Part shown: positions 23,913 to 35,300 of the stretch, piece after piece | Layout of the letters: each line of letters begins with the position of its first letter | Position numbering within the stretch: position 1 is the stretch's first letter | Assembly (NCBI RefSeq): GCF_006483455.1 | Contig: NZ_PPPU01000015.1 | Location: 1-60,962, forward strand | From: Methylomonas koyamae | GTDB taxonomy: Bacteria; Pseudomonadota; Gammaproteobacteria; Methylococcales; Methylomonadaceae | Length of the DNA: 60,962 bases | Reading direction: 5' to 3' | Program-made: the position numbers and the translations under genes | Notes under the pieces: generated by a model | What the model saw: only the letters and a program-made list of their open reading frames with translations | What the model was told of the DNA's origin: nothing | Databases searched by the model: none

Positions 23913-24431
23913 TCAATCTCCAGTTTTTTTAAGTTTTGCTAAAACAGAAAAAGGGTTGTTCGCCTTGATCTGACTATCGGTCGCGCCGTATTCGGCGTCT
24001 TCGGAACGGTTGCGTTCGATGCAGTCGAACGGGTGTCGCGGATAATTCGGCAACGCCAGTAGAATTTCGTCCTCGACCAAGGCGGTTAACGAAATCGTAT
24101 CGCCGTCCAGCATTAACGGCTCGGAATCGTCCAGTTGCTTGGCTTCCTGTAGCGAAGACACAACAGACAATTTAAAGCTGATATCTACAGGCCATGCCAG
24201 CGCCTGCAGGCAGGATTGACACTCCAATTGGAGGTCGCCCCCTATATGGCCGGACACGGTAACCCGTTTACCCTCTTTGCCGAACTCGATGCGGACGGCC
24301 AAGACACCGCTACGGTCAACTACGCTATCGGCCAAGCGTTCGAGCGTAGCGATATTCAATTCTCCGGCCAATACGCTACGTCTTTCAGCGAACAGCAGAG
24401 GATCAATATGGTCGGGAAACTTATCTGACAT
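23913..24431 (-). CDS. yceD: YceD/DUF177 protein (23S rRNA accumulation)
   Basis: A 172-residue DUF177 protein; the family is linked to 23S rRNA accumulation and almost always lies before rpmF. It shows the family pattern: a Cys-x-x-Cys site in [12 protein letters not shown], the [20 protein letters not shown] block with the ALP motif, then a Cys after PRHPFD. The gene is divergent from yceF with a 57-bp gap that must hold both promoters. Confidence 0.92.
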   Translation of the reverse strand: MSDKFPDHIDPLLFAERRSVLAGELNIATLERLADSVVDRSGVLAVRIEFGKEGKRVTVSGHIGGDLQLECQSCLQALAWPVDISFKLSVVSSLQEAKQLDDSEPLMLDGDTISLTALVEDEILLALPNYPRHPFDCIERNRSEDAEYGATDSQIKANNPFSVLAKLKKTGD

Positions 24432-24488
24432 AACTGTACAATGATACAGATATCAGACTGTTGCGTCAAACTGACAACTTGCTATTCC

Positions 24489-25091
24489 ATGACCGAGACT
24501 AGTTCCATCGTGCTGGCATCCAGCTCCGCGTACCGTCGAGAGCTATTGAAAAAATTGGCTGTCGACTTCAATTGTTGCCCGGCGAACGTCGACGAAACGC
24601 CCCGGCCGAACGAGCCGCCAACCGATTTGGCACTGCGTTTATCGGTCGAAAAAGCGCTGGCAGTCGGCAGTATCCATCCCGCACATTTGGTGATCGGCTC
24701 CGACCAGGTGGCGGCGTTCGACGGCGAAATCCTGGGAAAGCCGGGGAATCGGGAGCGGGCAGTTGCCCAGCTGCAGCGCCAATCGGGCAGAGTGGTGTCT
24801 TTCTACACCGGGCTTTGCGTATTGGATAGCGCCAGCGGACAGTATTTTACCGATCTGGTCGAGTGTGAGGTGCACTTCAAATCCTTAAGCCTGCAGCAGA
24901 TCGAATATTACTTGGACATCGACCGTCCCTACGATTGCGCCGGCAGCTTCAAATCCGAATCCCTGGGTATCGCCTTGTTCGATAAAATTTGCGGCGAAGA
25001 TCCGAATGCCTTGGTTGGCTTGCCCTTGATTAAATTGGCCGGTTTGCTGAAGAAATTCGGCGTCGACGTGTTGAACCCGGCGGCGGGTTAG
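24489..25091 (+). CDS. yceF: Maf-like nucleotide pyrophosphatase YceF
   Basis: House-cleaning pyrophosphatase of the Maf superfamily; the YceF branch prefers 7-methyl-GTP. The 200-residue product starts MTETSSIVLASSSAYRRELL. It contains VDETPRPNEPP, the catalytic-Asp motif IGSDQVAAFDGEILGKPG, and DCAGSFKSESLGIALF, all close to E. coli YceF. I chose the ATG at 24489 over an upstream in-frame start because the family begins at this point. Position opposite yceD-rpmF is the same as in E. coli. Its stop overlaps the convergent HDOD gene by 4 bp. Confidence 0.94.
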   Translation: MTETSSIVLASSSAYRRELLKKLAVDFNCCPANVDETPRPNEPPTDLALRLSVEKALAVGSIHPAHLVIGSDQVAAFDGEILGKPGNRERAVAQLQRQSGRVVSFYTGLCVLDSASGQYFTDLVECEVHFKSLSLQQIEYYLDIDRPYDCAGSFKSESLGIALFDKICGEDPNALVGLPLIKLAGLLKKFGVDVLNPAAG

Positions 25092-25936
25092 GGCGGGCTG
25101 AATAAATCCAGCATTTGCGCTAAGTCCTGGTCGACTTGGTCGGCGATTTCCAGAATCTGTTCGCGGCTGATTCGGACCAAGACCAGCGTTTGCTTCGCAA
25201 AACCGGTCGCAGTGGCTTGACGTTCGGCGGCCGATTTGCAGTCGGCCAGCCGGCAAGCAATGTGCAGTAGGTGCGCGTCCAGCTTATGCAGTAAAGCTTG
25301 CTCCGGTTCCAGGTAACAGCCTACTGTCTCGTACAGGGATTCGGGCAGGCCCCAGTTCTTCAATAATTCGCGGCCAACCTCGGCATGGGTGAAGCCGAGC
25401 AGGGCTTGTTCGAGGCCGGGAACCAAACGGCGGTCGCCGTTGGCCGCCAGCAGGGCCTGGCGGCTGGGCTCCGCCAAGCGGTGATAGAGCAGCAGCGAGC
25501 CGATATCGTGCAGCAGGCCGGCGATAAACAGCCGTTCGGCGTGCAAAACCGCGCAGCGCTTGGCCAAGGCCCGCACCAAAATCGCACAATGGATACTGCG
25601 GCGCCAGAAACTGGCCATGTCCACCAATTCGCCCGGTATTTGCCGGAACCGGTCGGCGATGCAGGTTGCCACGACCAGGCTGTACAGGTCGTCGACGCCG
25701 ATTACGGTAATGGCCCGCGACAATGTGTCTATCCGGGCCTGGAAGCCGTAGAAAGGACTGTTGACGACGCGCAGCAGCCGCGCCGCAAGTACGGGGTCTT
25801 TTGCGATCACCGCGCCGATATCGGCTGGCGAATACCGCGAGTCCCGGATCATTTCGTTCAGTTGGAAATAGATGTCGGGCAACGAGAACAGGTTTGTCGC
25901 GTCGGCGACCAGTTGCCTGATTGCGGCGACCTTCAC
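25088..25936 (-). CDS. HDOD-domain signalling protein
   Basis: A 282-residue protein made almost entirely of an HDOD domain, a non-hydrolytic relative of HD phosphohydrolases used in signalling and stress responses. It has LPDIYFQLNEMIRD, IAKDPVLAARLLRVVNSPFYG (the classic HDOD segment), ITVIGVDDLYSLVVA, and a partial HD motif in AGLLHDIGSLLLYH. No extra output domain is seen. The start is GTG at 25936, immediately after the stop of the lytic transglycosylase, implying coupled translation. Confidence 0.88.
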   Translation of the reverse strand: MKVAAIRQLVADATNLFSLPDIYFQLNEMIRDSRYSPADIGAVIAKDPVLAARLLRVVNSPFYGFQARIDTLSRAITVIGVDDLYSLVVATCIADRFRQIPGELVDMASFWRRSIHCAILVRALAKRCAVLHAERLFIAGLLHDIGSLLLYHRLAEPSRQALLAANGDRRLVPGLEQALLGFTHAEVGRELLKNWGLPESLYETVGCYLEPEQALLHKLDAHLLHIACRLADCKSAAERQATATGFAKQTLVLVRISREQILEIADQVDQDLAQMLDLFSPP

Positions 25937-26512
25937 TCAGCTTTTCCGATATAGCGACAGTACGTGCTGTACGTAGTTGCGGGTTTCCGGGTAGGGCGGT
26001 ACGGCGTTGCCGTATTTCATCACCGCACCCTCGCCGGCGTTGTAACCGGCTACGGCCAAGGTCAAATTCGAGTTGAACATGGCCAGCAGGTCTTTCAAAT
26101 AACGGGTGCCGCCGTCGACGTTCTGTTCGGCGTCGCGCCGGTCGGTTACGCCGTAGCGACGGGCCGTGTCGGGCATCAACTGCATCAAGCCCACTGCGCC
26201 GGCAGAAGATACTGCGTGCGGGTTGTAGGCCGATTCCGCTTGAATTACGGCGTGCAGCAGTTTCGGGTCCATTTGGTGTTTGGCTGCGGCTTTGGCAATC
26301 AAATCGTTGAATTTGAGTTTGTTGCCGGACATGTACTTCAAGTCGCGACTATAGGTGCGCGGCCGGGTGCGGATGATCAGGCGGTAATCGAAGCCTTTTT
26401 TCGGCTCGTCGGTGTAATAAACCCGGCCGTCCGGGTCAACATATTTATAGATATCCGCCCCGGAGTCGGCGATTGGCGCGAAGGATAAGATGGCGATCAG
26501 CAGGCGTTTCAT
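25937..26512 (-). CDS. Lytic transglycosylase with DUF4124 N-terminus
   Basis: Periplasmic murein-cleaving enzyme. From the ATG at 26512 the 191-residue product has a signal peptide (MKRLLIAILSFAPIADSGA), a short DUF4124-like segment (DIYKYVDPDGRVYYTDEPKK) and an SLT domain (about 80-180). The SLT domain has the catalytic Glu in VIQAESAYNPHAVSSAGAVG, then LMQLMPDTARRYGV and VAGYNAGEGAV. An upstream in-frame ATG would overlap purT and add a non-signal sequence, so it is rejected. It is followed without gap by the HDOD gene. Confidence 0.92.
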   Translation of the reverse strand: MKRLLIAILSFAPIADSGADIYKYVDPDGRVYYTDEPKKGFDYRLIIRTRPRTYSRDLKYMSGNKLKFNDLIAKAAAKHQMDPKLLHAVIQAESAYNPHAVSSAGAVGLMQLMPDTARRYGVTDRRDAEQNVDGGTRYLKDLLAMFNSNLTLAVAGYNAGEGAVMKYGNAVPPYPETRNYVQHVLSLYRKS

Positions 26513-26537
26513 CGCGTTACCCTCCCGAAATATCAGA

Positions 26538-27734
26538 TCATTGCTGAACCGCGACCGAGCTGGCGGCCTGTACGGCCTTGGCCCGCGCCGCTTCGACCGT
26601 CTCGCCGGTCGCCAACGCGACGCCCATGCGCCGGGCGGCGAAGGCTTCCGGTTTGCCGAACAGGCGGACATCGGTATCGGGTATTGCCAAGGCTCGCTCT
26701 AATCCCTGGTAGCTAACCGCTTTGGCGTCGATGCCGCCCAGAATCACGGCGCTGGCAGCGGTTCTGTCCAGCGCTGTATTGACCGGTAAACCCAAAATCG
26801 CCCGGGCATGCAGATCGAATTCGCTCTGGCGTTGGCTGGCCATTGTGACCATGCCGGTATCGTGCGGCCGCGGGCTGACTTCACTGAACCAGACCTGGTC
26901 GTCGGCGACGAACAGTTCCACACCGAACAGGCCCAGTCCGCCCAAGGCATCGGTGACTTTGCCGGCGATTTGTTGCGCCAGCGCGATGGCATTTTCGCTC
27001 ATGGCTTGCGGTTGCCAGCTCTCTCGGTAGTCACCGTGTTCCTGACGGTGGCCGATCGGTTCGCAAAAATAAGTCTGCACCCGGCCTTCCGCATCCAGCG
27101 CCCGTACCGTCAATAAGGTGATTTCGAAGTCGAAATCGATTTTGGCTTCGACGATGACTTTGCCGGTATCGGTGCGGCCGCCGGCTTTGGCGTAATCCCA
27201 AGCCGCTTGCAATTGGTCTGCGCTTTTCACCATCGACTGGCCCTTGCCCGATGATGACATGGTCGGCTTGACGAAACAAGGGTAACCGATGCCGCTATCC
27301 ACGGCGGCTTGCAGTTGGGCGAAGGATTCGGCAAAGGCGTATTTCGAGGTAGGCAAGCCCAATTCCGCGGCTGCCAGTTGGCGGATGCCTTCCCGGTTCA
27401 TCGTCAATTGGATGGCGCGGGCATTCGGTACCACCGTGGTTTCCCCGACCCGTTCGATTTCTGCAAGTGCGTCGGTGGCGATCGCTTCCAGTTCCGGCAC
27501 GATGAAGTGCGGTTGTTCCTGCGCGATCAAGGCCTTGACCGCCGCGGCATCGGTCATGTCGATCACATGGCGGCGGTGGGCCACCTGCATTGCCGGGGCG
27601 CCGGGGTAGCGGTCGACCGCTATCACTTCCACCCCGTAACGCTGCAGCGAGATCGCGATTTCCTTGCCCAGTTCGCCGCTACCGAGCAGCAGGGCTTTAG
27701 TGGCGGAGGCAGTGTCGGGGGTACCTATGTTCAT
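26538..27734 (-). CDS. purT: Formate-dependent GAR transformylase PurT
   Basis: ATP-grasp enzyme of purine synthesis that formylates glycinamide ribonucleotide using free formate instead of formyl-tetrahydrofolate. The 398-residue protein has [50 protein letters not shown] (ATP loop) and [15 protein letters not shown]. Length is standard. Use of formate fits a one-carbon-oxidising host. The start overlaps the stop of the upstream MutS-like gene by 4 bp. Confidence 0.97.
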   Translation of the reverse strand: MNIGTPDTASATKALLLGSGELGKEIAISLQRYGVEVIAVDRYPGAPAMQVAHRRHVIDMTDAAAVKALIAQEQPHFIVPELEAIATDALAEIERVGETTVVPNARAIQLTMNREGIRQLAAAELGLPTSKYAFAESFAQLQAAVDSGIGYPCFVKPTMSSSGKGQSMVKSADQLQAAWDYAKAGGRTDTGKVIVEAKIDFDFEITLLTVRALDAEGRVQTYFCEPIGHRQEHGDYRESWQPQAMSENAIALAQQIAGKVTDALGGLGLFGVELFVADDQVWFSEVSPRPHDTGMVTMASQRQSEFDLHARAILGLPVNTALDRTAASAVILGGIDAKAVSYQGLERALAIPDTDVRLFGKPEAFAARRMGVALATGETVEAARAKAVQAASSVAVQQ

Positions 27735-29323
27735 GAATTGGCTAGATAGTTATCGATATCTTGTTTGGAAAAGCCGATTTTCTTTGCTACCCGATCGGCA
27801 TGGCTGACGCGGGAAATGCCGTCGATCAGCTTGAAGGTCGGCATGTCGTCGGCGAATTCCACTTGTTTCGGCGTCGCCACCCGGCGATTGACGAACACGT
27901 CGACCAATTGGTGGTTATGCGTAATCAGGATAGTGCTGTTCCCTTTGCGGTAAAAGCCGTCCAGCACGTCGATCGACGATTGCATTTTCTCTTCAAAAGT
28001 AGTGCCTTCCGCCATTTCGTCAAGCACGACCAGACTGTTGCTGCTGGCTGCCAGGAAAATGTCGCGAGTGCGTTTCAACTCGGTGCCGAAGCGGCCTTCG
28101 CCGTCGTCGAGATGGCTGATTTCCGGCGCCTGGTAAAAAATCCGATCCGCTATGCTCAGTTTGGCAGCCCGGGCCGGCACGTAGCAGCCGATTTGGGCAA
28201 GCAATTGAATTTGAGTGACGGTTTTGCAGAATGCGGTTTTACCGCCGCTATTCGGCCCGGTGACGCAGACCAGCCGTTCCTCGCTCATGCTGAAATCGTT
28301 GCCGACGTAGTTCGGATTTTTGTGGCCGAGCACCGGATTCTTCGCGTCGTGCAATTCAATCGAGTGGCGGTCTCCCGCGGTCAAGTCGGGCAATACGGTT
28401 TCGCTGCCGTAGTTCTCGGCATACTTGATAAAGGCTAACAGTTCGTCGAGCTGACCCAGGCCGTCCAGCAATTCGCCGAGCGCGGCAGAGTTTTTGTAGA
28501 TCTCGCGTAGCGGAATGATGCAGTTGTCGCGGTCGTAGCCGCCGACCACCGGAATGTAAGCCAAGGCCAACGGCAGGAAGAATACCGAGGCTACAGACAG
28601 GCCGTCGCGGGTGACCTGGAACATGTCGCTGGGGAAAATCCGGGTCAAGCCCCAAATTGCGGCAACCAACATTGCGATCAGTAACGGTTTGAATAGTGTG
28701 GGCCGGAAAATCGTGGCCGGGGCAAACGAGTTTTTACGTTGTTCCTTGCTTTGCAGGCCTTTTTCGCTGTTGTAGACCGGGCCGACCATCAGCGAGTATT
28801 CGTTGCTTTGGGCGAAATTACCGATTTTGTCGAATACGCTTTGCAGATAAGGGCTTTGCGGCCGGCCGGAATTGTAAATGGCGCCGACCAGATTCAGCAC
28901 CACGCGAATCCCGCGCACGTATTGTTTGTAGCCGTAGCCCTCGATCTGATTGTCTTCGCGGGCGGTGCCGAAACCGCCCAGGAATTCGCCGAACAGCAGC
29001 AGATACAAGCGGTTTTCGCCGGCGGCGGCATTGGCGACAATGTTTTCGATGTTTTCCCGGACGGCAGGGTTGTCGCGAATTTCGCGCACGGCGTCCTGTT
29101 TGGCGGCAATGGCTTCGCGGTCGTTCATGGGCTGGGCCAGCGAACGGTAAAGCACGGCTTGGCCGGCCAGGGTGCTGGCGTAATTGACGTTGTCGAACAG
29201 TTCGTCGACCTCGATCGTATTGAACGCGCCCGGGTCGATCACTCCGGCACCGGTTGCCAGCGGTTCGGTAGAGCGGGCCTTCGGCCATTCGCCGTTCCAG
29301 CTTTGTAGAATGTTCTGTTGCAT
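27731..29323 (-). CDS. Membrane-associated MutS-like ATPase
   Basis: A 530-residue protein combining a MutS-type ATPase core with two probable membrane helices. N-terminal helical region (1-215, [20 protein letters not shown]). Hydrophobic segments follow at about 223-290 ([36 protein letters not shown]), and then Walker [11 protein letters not shown] (about 355), Walker [14 protein letters not shown] and the H-loop [10 protein letters not shown]. Mismatch-recognition and clamp domains of true MutS are absent. Function is unknown; a role in DNA mismatch repair should not be assumed. The ATG at 29323 follows GGGGGAGGC. It is coupled to purT. Confidence 0.82.
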   Translation of the reverse strand: MQQNILQSWNGEWPKARSTEPLATGAGVIDPGAFNTIEVDELFDNVNYASTLAGQAVLYRSLAQPMNDREAIAAKQDAVREIRDNPAVRENIENIVANAAAGENRLYLLLFGEFLGGFGTAREDNQIEGYGYKQYVRGIRVVLNLVGAIYNSGRPQSPYLQSVFDKIGNFAQSNEYSLMVGPVYNSEKGLQSKEQRKNSFAPATIFRPTLFKPLLIAMLVAAIWGLTRIFPSDMFQVTRDGLSVASVFFLPLALAYIPVVGGYDRDNCIIPLREIYKNSAALGELLDGLGQLDELLAFIKYAENYGSETVLPDLTAGDRHSIELHDAKNPVLGHKNPNYVGNDFSMSEERLVCVTGPNSGGKTAFCKTVTQIQLLAQIGCYVPARAAKLSIADRIFYQAPEISHLDDGEGRFGTELKRTRDIFLAASSNSLVVLDEMAEGTTFEEKMQSSIDVLDGFYRKGNSTILITHNHQLVDVFVNRRVATPKQVEFADDMPTFKLIDGISRVSHADRVAKKIGFSKQDIDNYLANS

Positions 29324-29355
29324 GCTGCCTCCCCCGTTTTTTATCGGCCGCAACG

Positions 29356-30333
29356 TCAGCGCGCGGTTCTTATTAACTCTAGCATCAGCTCGACGTGGGC
29401 GTCGCTGTCGTTCAGGCACGGAATGTAGCGGTAGCTTTCGCCGCCGGCTTCCAGAAACAGTTCGCGATTGGCGATTGCGATTTCTTCCAGCGTTTCCAGG
29501 CAGTCTACCGAAAATCCGGGACAGATCATGTCAATTTGGTGGATACCTTGTTTGGGTAATTCCTCCAGCACTTCCACGCAATAGGGTTTCAACCATTCCG
29601 CACGACCGAATCGGGACTGAAATACCAGTTTCCATTGCGTTTCGGTCAGGCCCAATTGCTCGGCAATCAAGCGGGCGCTGGTCTGGCATTGGTAATAGTA
29701 AGGGTCGCCCCATTCGGTCAATTTGGCCGGCAAGCCGTGAAAGGACATTACCAGCAATTGCGCTTGGCCATTTTCCTGCCAATGCTGTTGCACCGACTCG
29801 GCGACAGCAGTGATATAAGCCGGGTGCTGGTGAAAATCGCTGATAAAACGCAGGCCGGGCATATGCCGCCAGTCGACGAATTCGTCGGCGACGATGTCGA
29901 AAATCGAGGCCGTGGTAGTCGACGAATACTGGGGGTAGAGCGGTAATACCACGATTTCGGTGACGCCTTGTTTTTTCAGATCCCTTAATTTGTCCCGCAA
30001 GGCCGGTTTGCCGTAGCGCATCGCGCAGTCGATGGCTAGCGACGGTCCGCCGTAACGCGCTTTCAGTTTTTCGGTCAATTGCTCGCTGAACACGATCAGC
30101 GGCGAACCTTGCTCGGTCCAGATCGATTGGTAGGCATGGGCGGATTTGCGCGGCCGAAACGGCAGCACGAACAGATTCAATATCAGCCACCACAGCGGCC
30201 GCGGCAGGTTGACGACCCGTGGGTCGCCCAGGAACTCGCGCAGGAAACGCCTGACGTCTCCGGTTTTCGGCGAAGCCGGCGAACCGAGATTGACCAGCAA
30301 GACGCCGGTTTTGTTGGCAGGAGTTTCGCTCAT
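29356..30333 (-). CDS. hemH: Ferrochelatase
   Basis: Terminal enzyme of heme synthesis, inserting Fe2+ into protoporphyrin IX. The 325-residue protein has GVLLVNLGSPASPKTGDVRRFL, VVLPLYPQYSSTTTAS, the catalytic His in LLVMSFHGLPAKL and the acidic set in PGFSVDCLETLEEI. Length suits the bacterial family. It begins 4 bp after folE and precedes the MutS-like gene by 32 bp. Confidence 0.97.
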   Translation of the reverse strand: MSETPANKTGVLLVNLGSPASPKTGDVRRFLREFLGDPRVVNLPRPLWWLILNLFVLPFRPRKSAHAYQSIWTEQGSPLIVFSEQLTEKLKARYGGPSLAIDCAMRYGKPALRDKLRDLKKQGVTEIVVLPLYPQYSSTTTASIFDIVADEFVDWRHMPGLRFISDFHQHPAYITAVAESVQQHWQENGQAQLLVMSFHGLPAKLTEWGDPYYYQCQTSARLIAEQLGLTETQWKLVFQSRFGRAEWLKPYCVEVLEELPKQGIHQIDMICPGFSVDCLETLEEIAIANRELFLEAGGESYRYIPCLNDSDAHVELMLELIRTAR

Positions 30334-30337
30334 CGGG

Positions 30338-30883
30338 CTATTTTCGGTTGATCAGATTGAGGAACTCGGAGCGGGTGCTGATTTCCTGGCGGAAAATGCC
30401 GCTCATCACCGAGGTGGTCATCACCGAGTTTTGTTTTTCGACGCCGCGCATCATCATGCATAAATGTTTGGCTTCGATCACGACCGCGACGCCGCGGGCG
30501 TCGATAGCGGTTTCCACCGCGTCGGCGATTTGCCGGGTCAGTTGTTCCTGGATCTGTAGCCGGCGGGCGTACATGTCGACGATGCGCGCCAATTTCGACA
30601 AGCCCAGTACCTTGCCTTGCGGCAGGTAACCGATGTGGCATTTGCCGATGAAGGGCAGCAGATGGTGTTCGCACAGCGAATAGAGTTCGATGTCCTTGAC
30701 GATGACCATGTCTTCGGTATCGGCTTGAAAAATGGCCCCGTTCAAGACGTCGTCCAGGTTTTTTTCGTAACCGTTGTTCAGGAACTTAAAGGCTTTCGCG
30801 GCCCGTTTCGGCGTATCGCGCAAACCTTCCCGGTTCACGTCTTCGCCTATTGCCTGAATGATTTTGGAGAAATATTCTTCCAT
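30338..30883 (-). CDS. folE: GTP cyclohydrolase I
   Basis: First enzyme of tetrahydrofolate (and pterin) synthesis, converting GTP to dihydroneopterin triphosphate. The 181-residue protein has the zinc ligands in [20 protein letters not shown], the [20 protein letters not shown] block, and [21 protein letters not shown]. No N-terminal extension is present, so it is the standard short form. It is tightly spaced with hemH. Confidence 0.97.
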   Translation of the reverse strand: MEEYFSKIIQAIGEDVNREGLRDTPKRAAKAFKFLNNGYEKNLDDVLNGAIFQADTEDMVIVKDIELYSLCEHHLLPFIGKCHIGYLPQGKVLGLSKLARIVDMYARRLQIQEQLTRQIADAVETAIDARGVAVVIEAKHLCMMMRGVEKQNSVMTTSVMSGIFRQEISTRSEFLNLINRK

Positions 30884-30922
30884 CGCCGCCCCTGGGTAAA
30901 AAAATGCCGTGAGTATACAGGA

Positions 30923-31915
30923 TCAAAAAGTAAATGCCAGAGCGTCCAAAATCACCTCAAAACCGGCGCCGGGTTTGCCGGCATTCTCGCTCAGATGCCG
31001 GCGCCAGGCCCGGGCCCCGTCCACGCCGTGGAACAAGCCGAGCATGTGCCGGGTGATGTTATGCAGACGTTGGCCTGACCGAATTTGCTGTTCTATGTAA
31101 TCCTGCATCGCCATCACGATCTGCTGCCGGCTGGGTAGCGGCCGTTCATCCCGGAAAATCCGAGCGTCGACCTGCACCAGCAGGAACGGGTTATGGTAAA
31201 CCTCGCGGCCGAGCATGATGCCGTCGACTTGGCTCAATAAGGCTTCGGCCGCATCCAGAGTATTAATGCCACCATTTATCACAATCTCAAGTTCCGGAAA
31301 ATCTTGCTTCAACTGGAACACCACGTCATAACGCAAGGGCGGAATCTCGCGGTTTTCTTTCGGAGACAGCCCGGACAGCCAAGCCTTGCGGGCATGGACG
31401 ATGAAGGTTTTACATCCGGCACGGGCGACTGTCGCGATGAAATCGACCAATTCGGTATAGGAGTCGCGGTCGTCGATGCCGATGCGGGATTTGACCGTCA
31501 CCGGAATCGAAACCGCATCGCGCATGGCCGCGACACAGTCGGCGACCAGTTGCGGTTCGGCCATCAGGCAGGCGCCGAAGCGGCCGTTTTGCACCCGGTC
31601 GCTGGGGCAGCCGACGTTTAGATTGATTTCATCATAGCCATAGCGGGCGCCAATTTTGGCGCATTGCGCCAGTTCCTGTGGATTGCTGCCGCCCAATTGC
31701 AAGGCAACCGGGTGTTCGGCTGCGTCGAATTGCAAATGCCGTTCGGCATTACCTTGCAATATTGCGCCGGTGGTCACCATTTCGCTATACAGCAGAGCAT
31801 GCCGGCTTAATAAGCGGTGAAAATAACGGCAATGGCGATCGGTCCAGTCCAACATCGGCGCGACGCTGAACCGGGATGCCGCAAACGGCGGCGGGACGGA
31901 CGGGGTATTTGTCAT
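30923..31915 (-). CDS. dusA: tRNA-dihydrouridine synthase A
   Basis: Flavin enzyme reducing uridines 20/20a in the tRNA D-loop. The 330-residue protein has [31 protein letters not shown], the catalytic Cys in [40 protein letters not shown] (a DusA-type signature) and [16 protein letters not shown]. It is the first gene of a minus-strand run to folE and hemH, with a 39-bp gap to folE. Confidence 0.96.
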   Translation of the reverse strand: MTNTPSVPPPFAASRFSVAPMLDWTDRHCRYFHRLLSRHALLYSEMVTTGAILQGNAERHLQFDAAEHPVALQLGGSNPQELAQCAKIGARYGYDEINLNVGCPSDRVQNGRFGACLMAEPQLVADCVAAMRDAVSIPVTVKSRIGIDDRDSYTELVDFIATVARAGCKTFIVHARKAWLSGLSPKENREIPPLRYDVVFQLKQDFPELEIVINGGINTLDAAEALLSQVDGIMLGREVYHNPFLLVQVDARIFRDERPLPSRQQIVMAMQDYIEQQIRSGQRLHNITRHMLGLFHGVDGARAWRRHLSENAGKPGAGFEVILDALAFTF

Positions 31916-32345
31916 ACTGTGTTTGGTTAATTTCGGCTGGAATCAGGGTTTGCTCCAGCGGGCGGCGGGGTCGTTTCGGCTAAATTTTTACAAAGGCATT
32001 CCTGCGGCTACCGACTATTATTGTACACAGGAGATACGGGATATTTTGGGTTAAGATCGATGCATGACGGAGCGATGGGCCCACTTGTGGTGCCGGGTTA
32101 AGTCTTTAGGCTTAGCCATGAGGAGGCGTTTTTGTGCGGCTTTGCCCCCATTTGTGCGTTCCGGAGAGCTGATGTAGTATTCGATTTTAGAGTTAGCGCC
32201 CTTGTTAGACGCTTTACCCCGGCTGGTCCAGTATCGCTCGCGTCCGGTACCTGTTGCAGTCAGCCCGGACGGGGTGCCCAAGTCGATCTTGTTCGATCCC
32301 CGCGGCGGATTTTCGCGATCGATAGAATTTCAATTTTCGCTTTAC
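31916..32345. other. Long intergenic gap, dusA to PilZ gene
   Basis: 430 bp between divergent genes. It must hold the dusA promoter and the PilZ-protein promoter, but I see no convincing -35/-10 pair. A minus-strand frame at 32051-32281 (76 codons, TTG start, KAAQKRLLMAKPKDLTRHHK) has basic composition and no recognisable family; I do not count it as a gene. No repeat of the A-F or REP type occurs here. Confidence 0.5.
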
Positions 32346-35300
32346 ATGCCTACCAACATTAATAAACAAAAACAGCGCAGGTACATTCGCTATCCGATCG
32401 AGCTGGAAGCCGTGTTGGTGGTCGATAACCGTTTGCAGTTCGACGCAGTGATTTTGGATTTTTGCTTGGGCGGATTTTTCTTGGCGCTGAAGGCGCCCGA
32501 GCAAATACCATTGGACAAAGCGGTGAAAATCCAGTTTTCCCTGGATTCGGCGGTCAACGGCGAGAAATATCGGATCGATGCCCGCGCCTTACATGTTGCC
32601 GGCGGTGGCATCGGCGTCGCGGTCGAGGATATGCCGCGGGATACGTTTAATGCATTGAAAAAATATGCCAGCGCACCATTGAATGCGTTGTTGGCACCCG
32701 GAAACCTGAACCAGCCGGGTAAGTTGGATCAGGAGAAGTTGAGAAATCTGTTCAAGGTGTTCTTGATCGAAAACCTGCCGCCGGTGCTGAACCACTATTA
32801 CGAGATGGTGGGCAACTATATCGCCGACTCCAGTCAATACAGCGAATGCTTTACCAATCAGTCGATGCTCGACGATTTAATCACGGTATTGAAAACCGGG
32901 CGGGAAACATTTATAAGCGAATTCTGTACTTCGGTATTGTCCCATGTCGACGGCATTGCCCGGAACGAGCCCGATAAAGAGCGTTTGATTCCCGACTACA
33001 ACGTGCTTTCCCTGGTCGAGAAAGAGGACTTCGAAGACTGGCTGAATATGTCGTTGATCATCAGAAAGCTGGCTAACCATTACGACGAGCAAATCAATCT
33101 GGTCGCCGGCGAGATCGGCCGGATATTCGGTTTCAGCGAGAGTGGCGTCGTTAACCCCCTCAGCCCAGCGGTGTTGTGCGACAGTTTTCGCGAGTTGGTG
33201 ATCCAGCTGGATTTGACGCGGAAAATCAATAGTCTGGTCTATAGCGCATTCGGCAAGGTGCTATTCAATGACTTGAACGGCGTTTACCAGAAAACTTACA
33301 TGTTTTTGTCGCGGAACCAATCTGCGGACAAGAGAACTCCGCGGCAGCCGCATTGGAGCGATATCGGCAAATCCAGGGGGCTAGGCGGAGGGAACGTCGC
33401 CGACCGCTCAGGGCTCGGCGAACAGCAAACGCCCACTGAATTGAGTCAGGTAACGGGAGGCGGCGACACGCGGGAACGGCGGCCGCTAGGCCAGGTCGCG
33501 GCGACGTTGCTGGATTTGTTGACCGAGACCGGCATCGACTATCCCGAGCTTGCCGCACCTGCCGCGACCGCGCGCCAGGCGTCGGCCGCGGCGCTGTTCG
33601 ACCGCGATGAAATTGCCACGGCCATCGCCCGGTTGCAGGAAAATCTGGCCGGAGAACCCAAGTTGCACTGGGATGCGTCGCTGCTGAAAAAACGCTTGCA
33701 GGATACGCTGAGCGGCTTGGGGCTGGGGGCGAAATCGATTTCCGCGTCCGATATGCAACATCTCGATCTCTATGGCCGGTTTTTCGAAACCTTGTTCAAC
33801 GACGTGGCGCCCGAGTCCGAGATCAAACCGGCGCTGGAACGTATCCACTTGCCTTTACTGTCTCTTGCATTGCGCGGCGACGATTTTTTAAACGCCGATT
33901 TACATCCGGTAAAAAGCATTTTGAACCAATTGTCGGTATTGGAGCCGGCGGTCAAAAGTAATCGGGTGGTAAAAAATATCAATATTAAAACCGCGGTAGA
34001 CGATATTGTTGCCCGGATCAATAGCGAATCTCAAACCAACCCTGAGGTCTTCAAGCAAGCCGAGCGCGAGTTGGGCGAACTTACCCGGCAAGTGACCCGA
34101 TCGGTCGATACCAATGTCAAACGCATCATAGAAACTTACGAAGGCCAACAGAAGCTGGAAAAGGCCCGGCATTCGGTACAGGACGAAATCGACAAGCGTA
34201 TTGCCGGCCGGGTGGTGCCTAAAGTCATCCCGGAATTATTGCAATACGGCTGGCAACACCTGCTGCTGATCGCCGAATTGAACTGCGAACGTAAACCCGA
34301 GGAAAAACGCACCTATTTGAAGGTGTTCGACGATCTATTGTTCTGGCTGTTCGAACAGGATTCGATGCTGAAAATTCAGGCGGCGACGATCCAGACCACG
34401 CTGGATTACGTCAAGGAGCAGTTGACCTCGGTATGTACCAACGTGTTTTTACTGGACAGTGTGGTCGATGAATTGACCGCGTTGTTGCTGGGTAGCGGCG
34501 ACCCGAAGGTACGCAAACCGGTCGAGACGGTCAGAATTCCGCCGGCCGATACCGGAAGTCATAAAGAACGCCCGCTCAAGGAAGACGCCTGGATGGCGCA
34601 GGTCGAGCAGCTCAGTGTTGGCGATTGGTTTACCTTGCTGCGCGACGGCCAAGGCTTCGAATCGATGAAATTGGTGTGGGTCGGTGATTTGTTGCAATTG
34701 TATGTGTTCGTTAATCGAGACGGGCTGAATAAATTGGAGTTGAGCCGGGAGGAGCTGGCCGACCTGATGCGTAAAGGCGAAGCCATAAAAATGGAAAGTC
34801 TGGATTCGCCCTTGGTCGACAGAACGACCAATTTGATGCTGCAGAAGATGCATGAAAAACTGCTGTTCAATGCCACGCACGATCCGGTGACCGAACTGTT
34901 TACCAGGGACGAGTTCAGTAAGCAGCTCAAAAACGAGACCGCCAGAATCGGTGAAGCCCACCATATGCTGTGTCATATGGAAGTCTTGGATTTGCGGGTG
35001 ATCGCCAATATTTGCGGCACTGCCGGGGTCGAGCAATTGTTGAAGAGTTTGGCGGCAACGCTATCGCAACACGTCGAACACAACGATTTGCTGGCGCGGT
35101 TGGGCGATGAATCGTTCGCGATTTTGTTCAAAAACTGTTCCGCGGCGGAGGGTTTGGCGTCGGCGCGTAAGCTGGTGAAAGTGGTTAACGAGGCACATTT
35201 TCAATGGCAGGAAAGCAGCTTTTCGATCAGCGTCAGCCTGGGTTTGGTGCCGTTCGCCGCCGAATGCTACGACGTACAGGAATTGCTGCGGCGGGCGGAT

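Noticed and set aside
32051-32281. Minus-strand 76-codon frame upstream of the PilZ gene
   Set aside because: TTG start, no ribosome site, no recognisable family; kept only as a note in the gap entry.
32202-32345. Upstream TTG start for the PilZ/EAL protein
   Set aside because: It adds 48 residues with no domain match; PilZ motifs begin right after the ATG at 32346.
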